From assembly GCA_016584305.1 (NCBI GenBank), contig JACEEZ010000329.1:365001-429000 (forward strand): a stretch of 64,000 nt of DNA. Reading direction: 5' to 3'. Made by a program: the position numbers and the translations under genes. This DNA comes from Chionoecetes opilio. Its lineage: Eukaryota; Arthropoda; Malacostraca; Decapoda; Majidae. Shown in pieces: positions 49,001 through 58,074 of the stretch. The notes beneath the pieces are model-generated. The model worked only from the letters and a program-made list of their open reading frames with translations. It ran no database searches and was not told where the DNA came from. Within the stretch, counting starts at the first letter, position 1. The number at the start of each line of letters is the position of its first letter.

Positions 49001-49313
49001 ACAGCAGCTGGCAGATGCCTCGAAATACATGTCTAAATAGATTTATATACATTCTGTAAATTGTTCTTAATTTTAGGTACGTTGATAAAGCTTCAAATTT
49101 AACCCAAACTCATTTAATAGAGAAGTATCGAGACAACTAAAATGTAATCAGTTTTCTTTTTAAAAACTTTTACTAAATTTTAATTAGGGAACATTGCTTA
49201 TTACCTCATTTATTCATGGTTTTCTTTTTATTCCATGATTTCAGGAGCAGCAGGAGATGAGGATCAGAACCGGCCAAGTGTCCTATGCTGATCGTGAGTT
49301 CAAGTTTCTTTAA
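45399..49313 (+). CDS. NDUFB4: NADH dehydrogenase 1 beta subcomplex subunit 4
   Basis: Accessory membrane-arm subunit of mitochondrial complex I. Exons (+): 45399-45518 (MADTPGAIVERAAIKAAL...), 47850-47993 and 49245-49313 (TAA); all junctions are phase 0 and total 110 residues, the size expected for the invertebrate protein. It has no cleavable presequence, has one hydrophobic segment (ASFMGLMFIAVPIIGYGLLL), and a basic tail ending REFKFL. MKATQYDYFKPTPK and the ALKREF/R segment match the family as I recall it. Start chosen as the first ATG, preceded by AACAAC. Intron 1 holds nested foldback elements, and a MITE ends 27 bp before exon 2. An AATAAA follows at 49408. Confidence 0.93.
45763..46353. 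mobile_element. Foldback element with TTCGTACACAAGTTG ends, copy 1
   Basis: Left TTTCGTACACAAGTTGTTTCG is mirrored at right by CGAAACAACTTGTGTACGAA, then CTGACTGCACCCC. GTACGA flanks both sides. Same body as 58582-58820 but interrupted by a second element at 45800-46138. Confidence 0.8.
45800..46138. mobile_element. Nested TA-flanked foldback element
   Basis: Inverted arms of about 105 bp (CCAGATTAACACCGAACTC / GAGTTCGGTGTTAATCTGG; GCTAACCGTTTCTGTCGCAA and its mirror) around T-/A-runs and a CCTAACCTAACC core. TA flanks at 45798-45799 and 46139-46140. The uninterrupted copy at 58582 shows the empty site. Confidence 0.85.
46718..47061. mobile_element. TA-flanked foldback element with CCTAACC core
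   Basis: Arms of about 100 bp (GAGTCCTTTCCCGCCCTTAT / ATAAGGGCGGGAAAGGACTC; CTTTATAAGGTGGGGGAG and its mirror). Core contains CCTAACCTAACC and GGTTAGGTTAGG. TA at 46716-46717 and 47062-47063. In NDUFB4 intron 1. Confidence 0.8.
47330..47590 (+). mobile_element. LINE 3' fragment, family A
   Basis: Includes GGAAATAGGGAAGAACTGG, GAGGCTGGATAAATTTATGG and the tail TCTTGTAGCTTC. The upstream portion corresponds to the C-terminus of a LINE reverse transcriptase. Confidence 0.75.
47615..47818. mobile_element. piggyBac-like MITE (TTAA target), copy 1
   Basis: Ends CCCCTTCACGCCCAGA and TCTGGGCCTCAAAGGG (inverted) flanked by TTAA at 47611-47614 and 47819-47822. 204 bp. The second copy is 60885-61090. 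Right end 27 bp before NDUFB4 exon 2. Confidence 0.85.
48195..48705 (+). mobile_element. LINE 3' fragment, family A (longest copy)
   Basis: Translated pieces read QRRMTKMIQGMHNFSYE, LKQLNLYSFKRRRVRGDLM and KWLKGY, the C-terminal end of a CR1/Jockey-like LINE reverse transcriptase, in broken frames. Then the shared tail to TTCCTTATGTTCTTATG. In NDUFB4 intron 2. Confidence 0.8.
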
Positions 49314-49407
49314 AGACATGGTTGGCTTTATCATGTTAACACCTGGGAATTGAATAATGTCACATTTCCCTCTGTTAACACTCAGATTGTACAGTATATT
49401 ATGTATC

Positions 49408-49413
49408 AATAAA
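49408..49413 (+). terminator. Poly(A) signal AATAAA of NDUFB4
   Basis: AATAAA 95 bp after the stop codon. Confidence 0.65.
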
Positions 49414-49419
49414 TAGTAG

Positions 49420-50397
49420 ATTTTAAATACATATTCCTTTATTCATAATCGCCAGATCTGTGGACACATGAGGCCTTGGGTGTTGTCTGTGGCAGGATAT
49501 CTGTGTTAGGTTTGCAGGAAGACCAGAAGGGAGACATTGGATGGCCTTTTTATATTTTTTTTTTTATTCAAACAATAACATCTATATGGAGACATTTTCC
49601 ACACATGGATTGGAGCAAGGGTATGAACTTATTCGCTAAAAATGTTTATTGTTATGAGAGCATCTATTCTAAAGTTTAACCCTTCAGAAAATAATTACAG
49701 ATATAAACATAATATATGATAATTACAGATGCCTTCCTAGCAATGTCTAAGATGGTGCCATTAGCTCATCTATCTAGTCAATTACATACACCCAATAAAT
49801 GAGAAATGGAGATCGGGTAGAGATGGAGGAGAATGTAGACTTCCTTTAAGTTCTAATGATCAGGTAGGCAGGGAAAAAATTTGCTTTTTTTAAACAAAAA
49901 CTAAAACAAATACTCTGCCCTCCCCCCTTCACTGGGGTTTTTTGGGCTTTGGGGGGAGAAATGGAAAGTGATTTAAAGTTTTTTAGAAGTAGAAGAGGAA
50001 GTGACGAGCAGCAATATAATGAATAGTATTAGAGGAGGAGAAGAAAGTGATATGGATTGGGAGTAGGAAGAATAAATATTAACAAAAGACCAGGGGCGTA
50101 TTTAGGATCTTGAAACATTGGGGGCTTAGCCCAGACAAGAGACCCCTTTAAAATTTTACGGGATAAAGGGTTGGGAAAAATTTTTGAAAAAAATGCACTT
50201 GGAAAAAATGCATTTCCAAAAAAAAATGCACCTCAAAAAAATTGACGGGGGGAAAAAAAAATGCATTTCACAAAAAAGTCGTGCGCCCCGGGACTCGGGG
50301 GAGAATACCCCCCCCACAAAGCCAAAAAATAGTTAGGAAAAACTACTGAGAGTAAAACGAGTGAGAAGGGGAATTTTAAGCCCAGTGGTAAATTTTA
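49420..50397. other. Intergenic interval NDUFB4 / DIRS element
   Basis: No gene seen. From about 49900 rightward, base runs lengthen (AAAAAAATGCA repeats near 50200-50270) and the sequence grades into the garbled GC-rich stretch. Confidence 0.6.
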
Positions 50398-50645
50398 GAC
50401 TGGTTTATATTACTTTTTTTTTAGGTCCCCATAGAGCTAGGAAACCAAGCTATAGGATGGGAAAAAGATCGCCCCCCAGGGAAAAACCCTGGGGTATACA
50501 GGAAACCCAAATACCAACATCTGGTTCCCAAAATAACCAGGCTACAAAATCAAAGGGAACTGAAAAAAAAAACATAGGGTCGGGCCCCCAACGCCGTGCC
50601 ATCGCCCCGAGGCCGGCTGTCCGCCAGCCGGCCCCCGGAGCCATT
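50398..50645. repeat. Left inverted terminal repeat of the DIRS element
   Basis: Matches the reverse complement of 57100-57357 with many extra bases in homopolymers (for example GCCCCCCAGGGAAAAACCC against GCCACCCAGGGCAAACCC). Confidence 0.8.
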
Positions 50646-50714
50646 CTTTTTTTTTTCCCTTTTTCATACGTCAACCCCTGCGGGCGTCTCCCGTAACATG
50701 TGTTTTTTCAAAAT

Positions 50715-51180
50715 TTCGGGCCATATGGGCTTTCCCTGGCCGACACCTGGTCTGCCACGTTTTAAGCTCAGATGGGCGGATGGTTTACGAAAGTTCTCCC
50801 AGCCAGGGCCCCCCCCCCCCCCCCCCGGACCCTCCCGGGGGCCGGTGCGGGGGGTTTTGGTGGTACCGGGTCGCCACGGGGGTTTGTAAAGCTGAGATGG
50901 GCGGATGGCTCGTAGTTCCCCCAGAGCCCGCCCCCCCCCCCCCCCCCGGACCCCCCCAAAAGGGCCGGGTGGGGGGGGGTTTGGGGGTTCCCTGGTCTGC
51001 CAGGGTGTAAGCTGAAAAGGGGGTGGATGGTTACGTATTTCTCCCAGCCACGCCCCCCCCCCCCCCCCCCCGGGAAACCCTTTCCCATGGGCTGGGTGGG
51101 GGGGGGTTTGGGGGTACCGGGGTCTGCCCCCCTGGCCTCCCCACGTTGCGCGAGATGGGCGGAGGGTTACGTCGCTCTTG
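50715..51180. repeat. Approx. 115-bp G/C-run tandem repeat, four copies
   Basis: Each unit has AGATGGGCGGATGG, then a CCAGGGCC-type start to a 10-20 C run, then CGGGGGTTTTGGGGGTACC and GTCTGCCAGGG. Lies in the 5' part of the DIRS element. Confidence 0.75.
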
Positions 51181-51584
51181 TTTTTTTTGGTTCCCAACCT
51201 TCCCCGCTCCCCCCCCGGGACCCTCCCGGGGGCCCGGGGTAGGGGAGTTGGGGCGGTCCCTGGCTGCCAGGGTCAAACCCCCCCCCCTCCCCCAAACCAT
51301 CCCCCTTACCTCGGGGTCGGGGCAGTGCGTGGGGCGATGCAGGGGGGGGTTTTTGGGGGCTTTTTTCGTGTTGGGGCCCTGGGGCCCCTTTTCCCCCCTA
51401 AACTTTTTTAACCCTTTCCTTTTCCACGGATCAATTTAAAGGCCCGGGGCGGGCTCGGTGTCTTTTGGGCCCCCGAGGCCACAAGTTCTGCTCCTCGCAC
51501 CCCCGTGCCTTCGTCGGCCCTTTTCCGCCCCGGCCAAATTTCCCCGGTATGCGGGGGGATGGCTGCGGCTCATCCCCCCGGGGG

Positions 51585-51770
51585 CCCGTCAGGGTGGAAA
51601 GGTTGGTAGAAACGTGAGCCCCGAAATTTTGCGGCGCCCCTGGGGGGGGAAAATTCCCCCCGGCGGGGGTTTCGAGCCCGCCTAGTTCGTGCGGGACGTG
51701 GGGGGGCGTTTTGGGTCTCAAAAAACCTTGAAGTTGGTATTGCAAAGTGTCTAGAAGGAGGGAAAAATCT
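51585..51770 (+). mobile_element. Degraded tRNA-derived SINE nested in the DIRS element
   Basis: CCCGTCAGGGTGGAAAGG, CCTTGAAGTTGGTATTGC and AAAGTGTCTAGAAGG match the SINE at 10503-10676 despite distorted base runs. Confidence 0.7.
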
Positions 51771-54155
51771 TATTTTATTTTAAACCCTCCCGGGGGGGGG
51801 GGTGCCCGTTTTACTGGCGAGGCCTATGCTGACCTAAAAGGAAATGGTGGTCGAAGGTTTGGGAAAGTCTCGCCAACCCCCCCCGGGCCACCCCGTCTGT
51901 CCTGGGCGGACCGGTCTCGGGTTTTCGGCGGGGCCCTCCCCAAAGTGGGCCCTTCCTCCTGGGTCTCGCCTCCCGCCCCCCTGCCCTGCTTCCATGAGCT
52001 GGGCTTTCGATGGGGCTGACGGGGAGCAAGATCGGGCCCCCGGTCCCCTTCAGTCCCTCACCAGGGACCCGGACTCCCAGGTGGGGGAAAACTTCCCCGG
52101 CTGGGTCTGTGGCTCCTACGGTTGGGCAGGCGCCCTCCGGGGGCCTTTCCCCCCCCCCTCACTCCTTTTGGCCTCCGGGGTTTGTCGGCTTGGAATGTCT
52201 TCAGTGAATCCTTCAGGAAAAGAATGGAGGGCCATTAATTTTGGGGTCCCATTCTCCGACACCGAGGCGTCGCAGGTCCCCATCCCCTGCTTCCCTTAAA
52301 CCGGGTCCTTTTTTCGATCTGGGGTAGTCGAGGAGGGGACAAAACCTGGTGGGGGTTCCGAGGGGGAAAGGGGGTGCTGCCCTACCCGTGCCCAAGCGAG
52401 GGAGGGTTGGGGGGACTTCCCCCCCCCGGGTTTCCGCCCGGGCCGGGCCCCCTTCCCCCCCCTTTTTTTCCTGGGTGCCTTCTAGGTGAAACTTCCCCCC
52501 GCCCCGCTGCGGAGAATCCCTTGGGACCCCTTTTTTTTCCCCTCCGTCCTTTTTCCCGGGCCCCCGATGCCACCGTGATTGTTTGTGAGAAGGGTTTTGA
52601 CGGGCGGCTTGTTCCCATTTCGTCGGGGGGCGGTTTCCTGGGGCCCATTTTCCGGATTTTGGGAGTTGCGTCGCCCCGGGGGGGACGGGGGACGGGAAAG
52701 TCCTATCTTTTACCGCCGGATTCCTTTCTTGGGCCCTGAACGCCCCTCGAACACCCTGCGGTTTCTTCGGGGGGCCGCCGCTTTGGAGCTCTGGCCTCCT
52801 TATTTGGCTGGGGCCTATTTTGGGTCAGGGAGGCTTCCCGTGCGTGGGGGGGGGAAGCCAGGTTTGCCGGGTTTGGTTTTCCCTCTGGGGGGCCCCCAAA
52901 AGCCCGGGTTTGCCCGGAAATAAAGGGCCGGCCTGGACCCTGCCGAAGCGTGGAGAGGGGGGGAACCCCCAGGGGTAAACCCGGGGGGCCCCTTCTCCGT
53001 CCTGGCCCCCGCCCCGGTTCCCCCCGGCCTCTGGTCCCCGTTTTCCCCCAACGGGGTAAAGGGGGGTGATTTCCCGGGTTTCCCGACTTTCTGCCAAGGA
53101 CCTCCCGGGGCCCGGGGGGAAACCCGGGTGAAGGAGGAGCTTTTTTCGGCCGGGGATTTTCAGGAGGGGAACACGCCTCCCTGGGACCTCTTTTTTCGTT
53201 GCCTTCTCGGGCCCGCTGGCGGAGTGGCTCTCCTCCCTCGCCGTGGATCACTCTTCTCTCTCCCCGGCCCCCCGGGGTCGGATTTTTTGGGGCTTTGTCG
53301 ACCGCCCTGTGATGCTTCCCGGGGCCGCCTCCCTCTCCCACGGTTTTCCCCCCTGCCATTGACAGGGCCGTCACTGCCCCCCTTGGCCTTTTTCGGCGCC
53401 GGGGGCTTTTCGGGGCCTGCCCCGGGGCTGACTCAAAAAGAAAATTTTCCGGGTTGTCCCTTCGATTCGGGGGTCTTGTCGGAGCCCTCCCCTTTCAAAC
53501 AGTGTCTCCCTTTAAACCCCCCACCCCCCCGTCACTCTGGGGGGTTCACTCCCCGGGCCCCCCGACCGTTTTCAGCCGGGGGTTTTCCCGGGGGGGGGTC
53601 CAGCCCGTGGTTCGTCGGGGCTCTTTCTCGTCGGGGAGGGGCCGTCCGGAGTGCTCACCCAACCCCTTTTGGAAGGGGCCCCCGGAAACCTCGTCGTCCC
53701 AGTCCGGGGTGGGGGGCCCTTCCGGGTTCAGGGGCTCTGGGCTCGGGCCTTTCCCTCGGGGCCCGCTACTGTCCACAAACCTTTCCCCCAAGGGTCGCTC
53801 TCGCTTCGAGGGCCCCCCCTTCCAGGGCCTCCTGTTTCCCGGGGTTTTGGGCAGCCCGGCCGAGAGAGGTTGGGCCCCCAGGGTGGTTTGAAACGGTCTT
53901 TTTTTTTTCCCCTAGTTGCCCCCACCGCCCCTTGGCGAACCCCCCCTTCTTGGACGCCGGTCTCCCCAGTGCCCGCCGGCCCCCGTGTCCTGACCCCCAA
54001 AATCCTCCGGGGGAGTGGGGAAGGCGGGGGGGAAAGGGCTTCCTTTCCCCCCATTTTTCATCGTACCCAAGAAGGACTCTTCGAAGGGGCGGCCCTTTCT
54101 TTGGGCCTCAGCCCCCTAAAAAGGATTTTTTTCGAAAACCAACCCGGGTTTCCCT

Positions 54156-55100
54156 ATGCTGGGCCTTGGCCCCCCGGTCCGCCTTCGGCTGAGGCAAGGG
54201 GACTGGATGGCGTCCCTCGATCTCAAGGGGCCCCCTACTGGCATTCCCCCTTCATCCCCCGGTTTTCCCGGGGGTTTCCCGGCCTTTCAGGTGGGATCGG
54301 ACAAAGTGGCAGTTCAAACCCGACTGCCCTTCGGCCTCTCCAAACGCCCCGGGGTTTTTAAAGGGGGGGCTCACCAAGGTGGTTTTCCCGCGGATGGTGT
54401 CTGCAGGGGTCAATTTTCCTCATGTATTTGGCGATTGGCTGGTGTCCGCCCCGTTCAGGGGGAAGCGGTTCGCATGCGGACCCAGGTTTTTTGGGGGTGC
54501 GGGGGAGAAAGGGGTTCCCCATCAACAAAGGGGAAAATCCCGTCCTTACCCCCCCCTCCCCCCCATTACCTTTGGGTGGGCATGCAATGGGAAATCCCGT
54601 TCAGCCCGCGGTCCGCATCTCGGGGGAAAAATGCGGCCAAGCTTTTATCAAAACCGCCTCTTTCGGGGCCCCGGGTCCCCTTTTTTTTTTCAAGGAGGCC
54701 TTGGGAGTCCCTTCTCGGGGCCCCTCAAATTCGGGGGCAGAAGTCACTCCCCCTGGGCCGTCTTCGTTTCCGTTTGCCTTTTCCGGGTTTGGGGAACACA
54801 GCCGTTTCCCGGGGGCGGCCCCCCCGACTTGCTCCGGCCCGTCCCCCCCCTGGCCCCCAACATGGACGGTGGTTGGTTGGGGGGGCGGTTTTTCCCCCGC
54901 GTGGACGGGGTGGCTGCCTCCGCCCCCCCACGGTCTTCGTGTTTTCGGATGCGGGCGGAATTTGGGTTTGGGGGGGACCAAACCTCCCACGGCCGGCAGG
55001 GGTTTTTGGGGGGTGGTCCGGGGTGGGGCGCCCCGGGCTCCACATAAAATTTAAGGAGCTGCTTGGGCCCTCTTTCTTCCTTTTTCCTTTTCCCCCCGAA
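54156..55100 (+). pseudogene. DIRS reverse transcriptase / RNase H remnant
   Basis: GDWMASLDLK, then FQVG, then LPFGLS (54190-54350), then a region near 54420-54440 where the DIRS aspartate-pair motif is expected but is split across frames. GMQWEIPF follows at 54570, SDAGG near 54940 and LHIKFKELL near 55040, in shifting frames. Matches the order in DIRS pol as I know it. Not functional as written. Confidence 0.75.
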
Positions 55101-56199
55101 CCCGGGTTTTCCCCAAAGGGACGGCCCCTTTTTTTCGCCAGAGGGGCAAACATGGCCCCGCCCCCTGTCTCGCCCCCCAAAGGGGCCCTTTCCCGGGTCC
55201 GCCCCTTTTGTTTTTCCCCTTTTGGAGGGAGATTTTCGGCCCCGGCGGCCCGTTTTTCCCCCCCTTTATCTGTCCCAGGTTCCTGCCCGGGGGTGGAGAA
55301 TGTGGGGCCGAGCACTGTCTCGCTTCCGGGGCTCGTCGGTGGGGTGGCAAGGGGGGTTTACCCGGAGCGCTTTGCGGTTTTTCTGTCCCGGGGTGGGGGG
55401 GACTCCGGGGGTGACCTCTTTTCCCTCCCGCCGCTCTGCCCAATACGACCTTTTTTACGAAAGGGGGGGCCGGACAGCTGCGGGAGGCCCGGGCGCCCCA
55501 CGGGGAAACTGGAAAAAGGGGGCGCCATTTTTACCTTTTTTTCCGCCTCCCCTGCACCCGTGTCCCCCCCCTGAAAGGGAAAGCACAAAAATGCGTTCCT
55601 ACAGGGCCAAAGGGGACCATGGGTGGGTCCTCTTTTGGGCCGGGGGGGGGGGCAAACCCTGGGTTTTCCGAAAATGAAGGCCCGGGGTCCCCCCCCCCGG
55701 TTCCCCTTTGGGGCCCTTTGTTTTTTTGGAGGAGCCCCCCGGCCCCGCTTCTTTTCCACCTTGAAGCTTTCACGCCTGGGTTTTTTTCCTCCCTCTCCGT
55801 CCAAAACGGGCTCGGACGCGGGGGGTAAACGGAGGACATGTTGGGGGCTTTCGCTCGGGCCTCAAAAAGAGGGCAGTATCAGTTTACTGAAGGGCCCTTT
55901 TAGTGGGTTTCCCCCAATCAAAAGGGGGGTCCGCCCAAAGGTTTTGAATCGGTCGTCCTGGATTTTCCTCTCCTTTCCCCGGCCCCACCGGGGGGGAGGT
56001 CCTCCGCTATCTCTCCACTAAACCCTTTCGGCCCCCGGCTGGGCCCCCCCCAAATACGGTTGGGGTTTGGGGCCGGAACCCGGCGTTCTGTGACCCCTGT
56101 TTAAGAGGGGTTTGTTCCCCCAAAACCCCCTCCCCGTCGTCATGGTCCCTTCTTTTCCCTGGAGAAGGTTCTCCGGTTCCTGCAGGGCGACCAGTTTTG

Positions 56200-56960
56200 G
56201 GTCGGACGCTGCCGGACCTCCCCTTTCCTTCAGAAGGCCTTGTTCCTGGTGGCCCTGGCAAAGGGGGTTTTTCGGGCTTCTCAGCTGAGGGCGCTGACCC
56301 GTTTCCCCCAGTGGACGACTTCTCGGGGGAAACGGCTCCGCTGTCTCCCTCTCCCTCTCGCCCAAGGTGCGGGGTTTAAGACGAGCGGCGGGAAACCACC
56401 GTCTCCAACCGGTCGTCGTTCCGGCTTGGTCCTGCTGGGGACCGGCCAAGCCCACCCCCCTTTTGTGCCCGGTTTCGGCGCCCCGGTGTTACCTGGATGC
56501 TTCCGAGCCTGGGCGTGTGACCTGCATTCCCTGTTTCCGCGATCCTGTCACTGGTCGTCCCCTCACCACCAGGGGGATTGCCGGCCGGCTCCCGGGGCGT
56601 CATCGAGTCGGCGGATCTGGGTCACGCCCCTCGCGCCCATGACGTCCGGGGTGTTGCTGCGCCCTCTGGCCTTCCTCCGCACCATTCCTTGGAGAGGGTA
56701 CGGGAAGGGGGACAGTGGAGTACGGCCTCGTGCTTCGTGGCTCGTTACCTGTCCCACTCCGTCGTGGACTTCCCCTGTGTTGCCCGGGGACTCCCTCCGT
56801 CCGGAGGGGCTGGGGTGGTGGACCCCGGGGGCCTCCCATTGACGTCTCCGCTTGATTCGGGTGAGTATACAAATGGTATCGTTTTGTTCTTGTGCAGTTG
56901 CTCTTTTGCCTCCCCGGGGGGGTCGGGGGCTTCTTGCCCCGTCTCCAAGTGGCAGGTAGC
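56200..56960 (+). pseudogene. DIRS tyrosine recombinase remnant
   Basis: ALFLVALAKG and SQLRALTRFPQWT (56230-56320) in one frame; then in another, GVIESADLGHAPRAHDVRGVAA (56600-56660; the HxxR-type box), and WSTASCFVARYLSHSVVD (56720-56770), whose tyrosine is a candidate nucleophile. At least two frame changes. Confidence 0.75.
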
Positions 56961-57041
56961 TTAGTGCACTAGCTCTAAGGGACCTAAAAAGACGGCTTTG
57001 AAGTATGAAAAGCCTATTTTTGGGTCCTGACAGAGCTATGC
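56957..57041. repeat. Internal complementary region of the DIRS element
   Basis: TAGCTTAGTGCACTAGCTCT copies the outer right end (57298-57317), and GACGGCTTTGAAGTATGAAA through GGGTCCTGACAGAGCT is the reverse complement of 57309-57357. This head-to-head joint of the two termini is thought to template circular DIRS DNA. Confidence 0.85.
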
Positions 57042-57629
57042 ACGGCCTTTTGGCCTCCCACCCTTCCTTCCCCGCCAAGTTTTCAGCCCCTCTCCCCGGG
57101 GATGATTTTTGGGATGGTTATGATGGCTCCGAGCCGGCTGGCGGACAGCCGGCCTCGGTCAGATGGCACGGCGTTGCCAGACGTATGTTTCTTTTTCAGT
57201 TCTTCTATGTGTAGCCTGGTTATGTGTAACTAGATGTTGGTATTGGTTGCCTGTATACCCAGGGTTTGCCCTGGGTGGCGATCTTTCCTATCCTATAGCT
57301 TAGTGCACTAGCTCTGTCAGGGACCCAAAAATAGGCTTTTCATACTTCAAAGCCGTCAATTTATCATTATCTGTCATGTACAGATCCTTCTCCCAAACAG
57401 TTCAGGTGGCCAGACCAACTCGCTCACAATCACTGAAAGCCTCGTAGGAATTTGCACATCTTAAACATTTAAAACGATATATTGCAATGGGTCTCAATTT
57501 CATCTAAACACATTCTTGCAGAAAGATATAAATTTCAATAAATTGAAGACTGGCATACAAGTATTATGGACAGGTCACAGGTGAAGACTACATAGACTAG
57601 ATTGAGAAGGTGAGGGTGTACTGAAAGAT

Positions 57630-57633
<4 letters not shown>

Positions 57634-57660
<27 letters not shown>
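57634..57660. repeat. (TC)n microsatellite
   Basis: TC array between the DIRS element and BOP1. The rest of 57360-58010 is ordinary AT-rich DNA with no gene. Confidence 0.95.
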
Positions 57661-58074
57661 GGCTGATGTGGGAGAGGAGAGTCAAAGGTAATTAATTCTA
57701 ATGGTAATGGGAGGCCGGGGTTTTGTAAATACGAAACATAAGAAGGAATAATTGGTAATGGAAAATCTGTCATCAAATAGGGTACCTTTATCTGCTAATG
57801 GTAAAGGATGAGGGAGGAGAGTGAAGGGTGGGAAGGTGGGGAAGGGAACATTATGATGGACCCTCCTCCATCCACAGAGAAGGAGGTCTAACCTAAATAT
57901 ATTACCACTTTATCAGGCAATTACATACAAGAAAAATAGACATAGTTGATTGATATAAAGGAAAAGTAAAAAAGATTACAATTGAGATAATATATAAATT
58001 GTGTGTGCAGTGTTTGGGTTGCCGTCCAGACCCAGACCGAGACCATCTGCTCGTGGCTCCCTCACAACACGTGG

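Larger units (their letters stand above)
50398..57357 (+). mobile_element. DIRS-type tyrosine-recombinase retrotransposon (badly degraded or mis-called)
   Basis: Inverted terminal repeats of about 250 bp (left 50398-50645; right about 57100-57357) share GCCGGCTGTCCGCCAGCCGG, AACGCCGTGCCATC, TATACAGG and AAGCTATAGGAT. An internal complementary region at 56957-57041 joins copies of both outer ends, the DIRS signature. Gene remnants run in order: RT (DWMASLDLK near 54200, FQVG, LPFGLS near 54330), RNase H-like (VFVFSDAGGIWVWG near 54930, then LHIKFKEL), and tyrosine recombinase (56230-56760). C, G and T runs are inflated and no frame survives from 50400 to about 56200; the right end reads much better. 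About 7 kb. Confidence 0.85.

Noticed and set aside
51023..56021. Many long GC-rich open frames on both strands (up to 472 codons)
   Set aside because: They arise from stop-poor GC-rich sequence with inflated base runs; only short DIRS motifs in shifting frames are meaningful.
50398..57357. Bacterial contamination or horizontally acquired GC-rich island
   Set aside because: Inverted terminal repeats, DIRS domains and a nested host SINE show that it is a resident retroelement.
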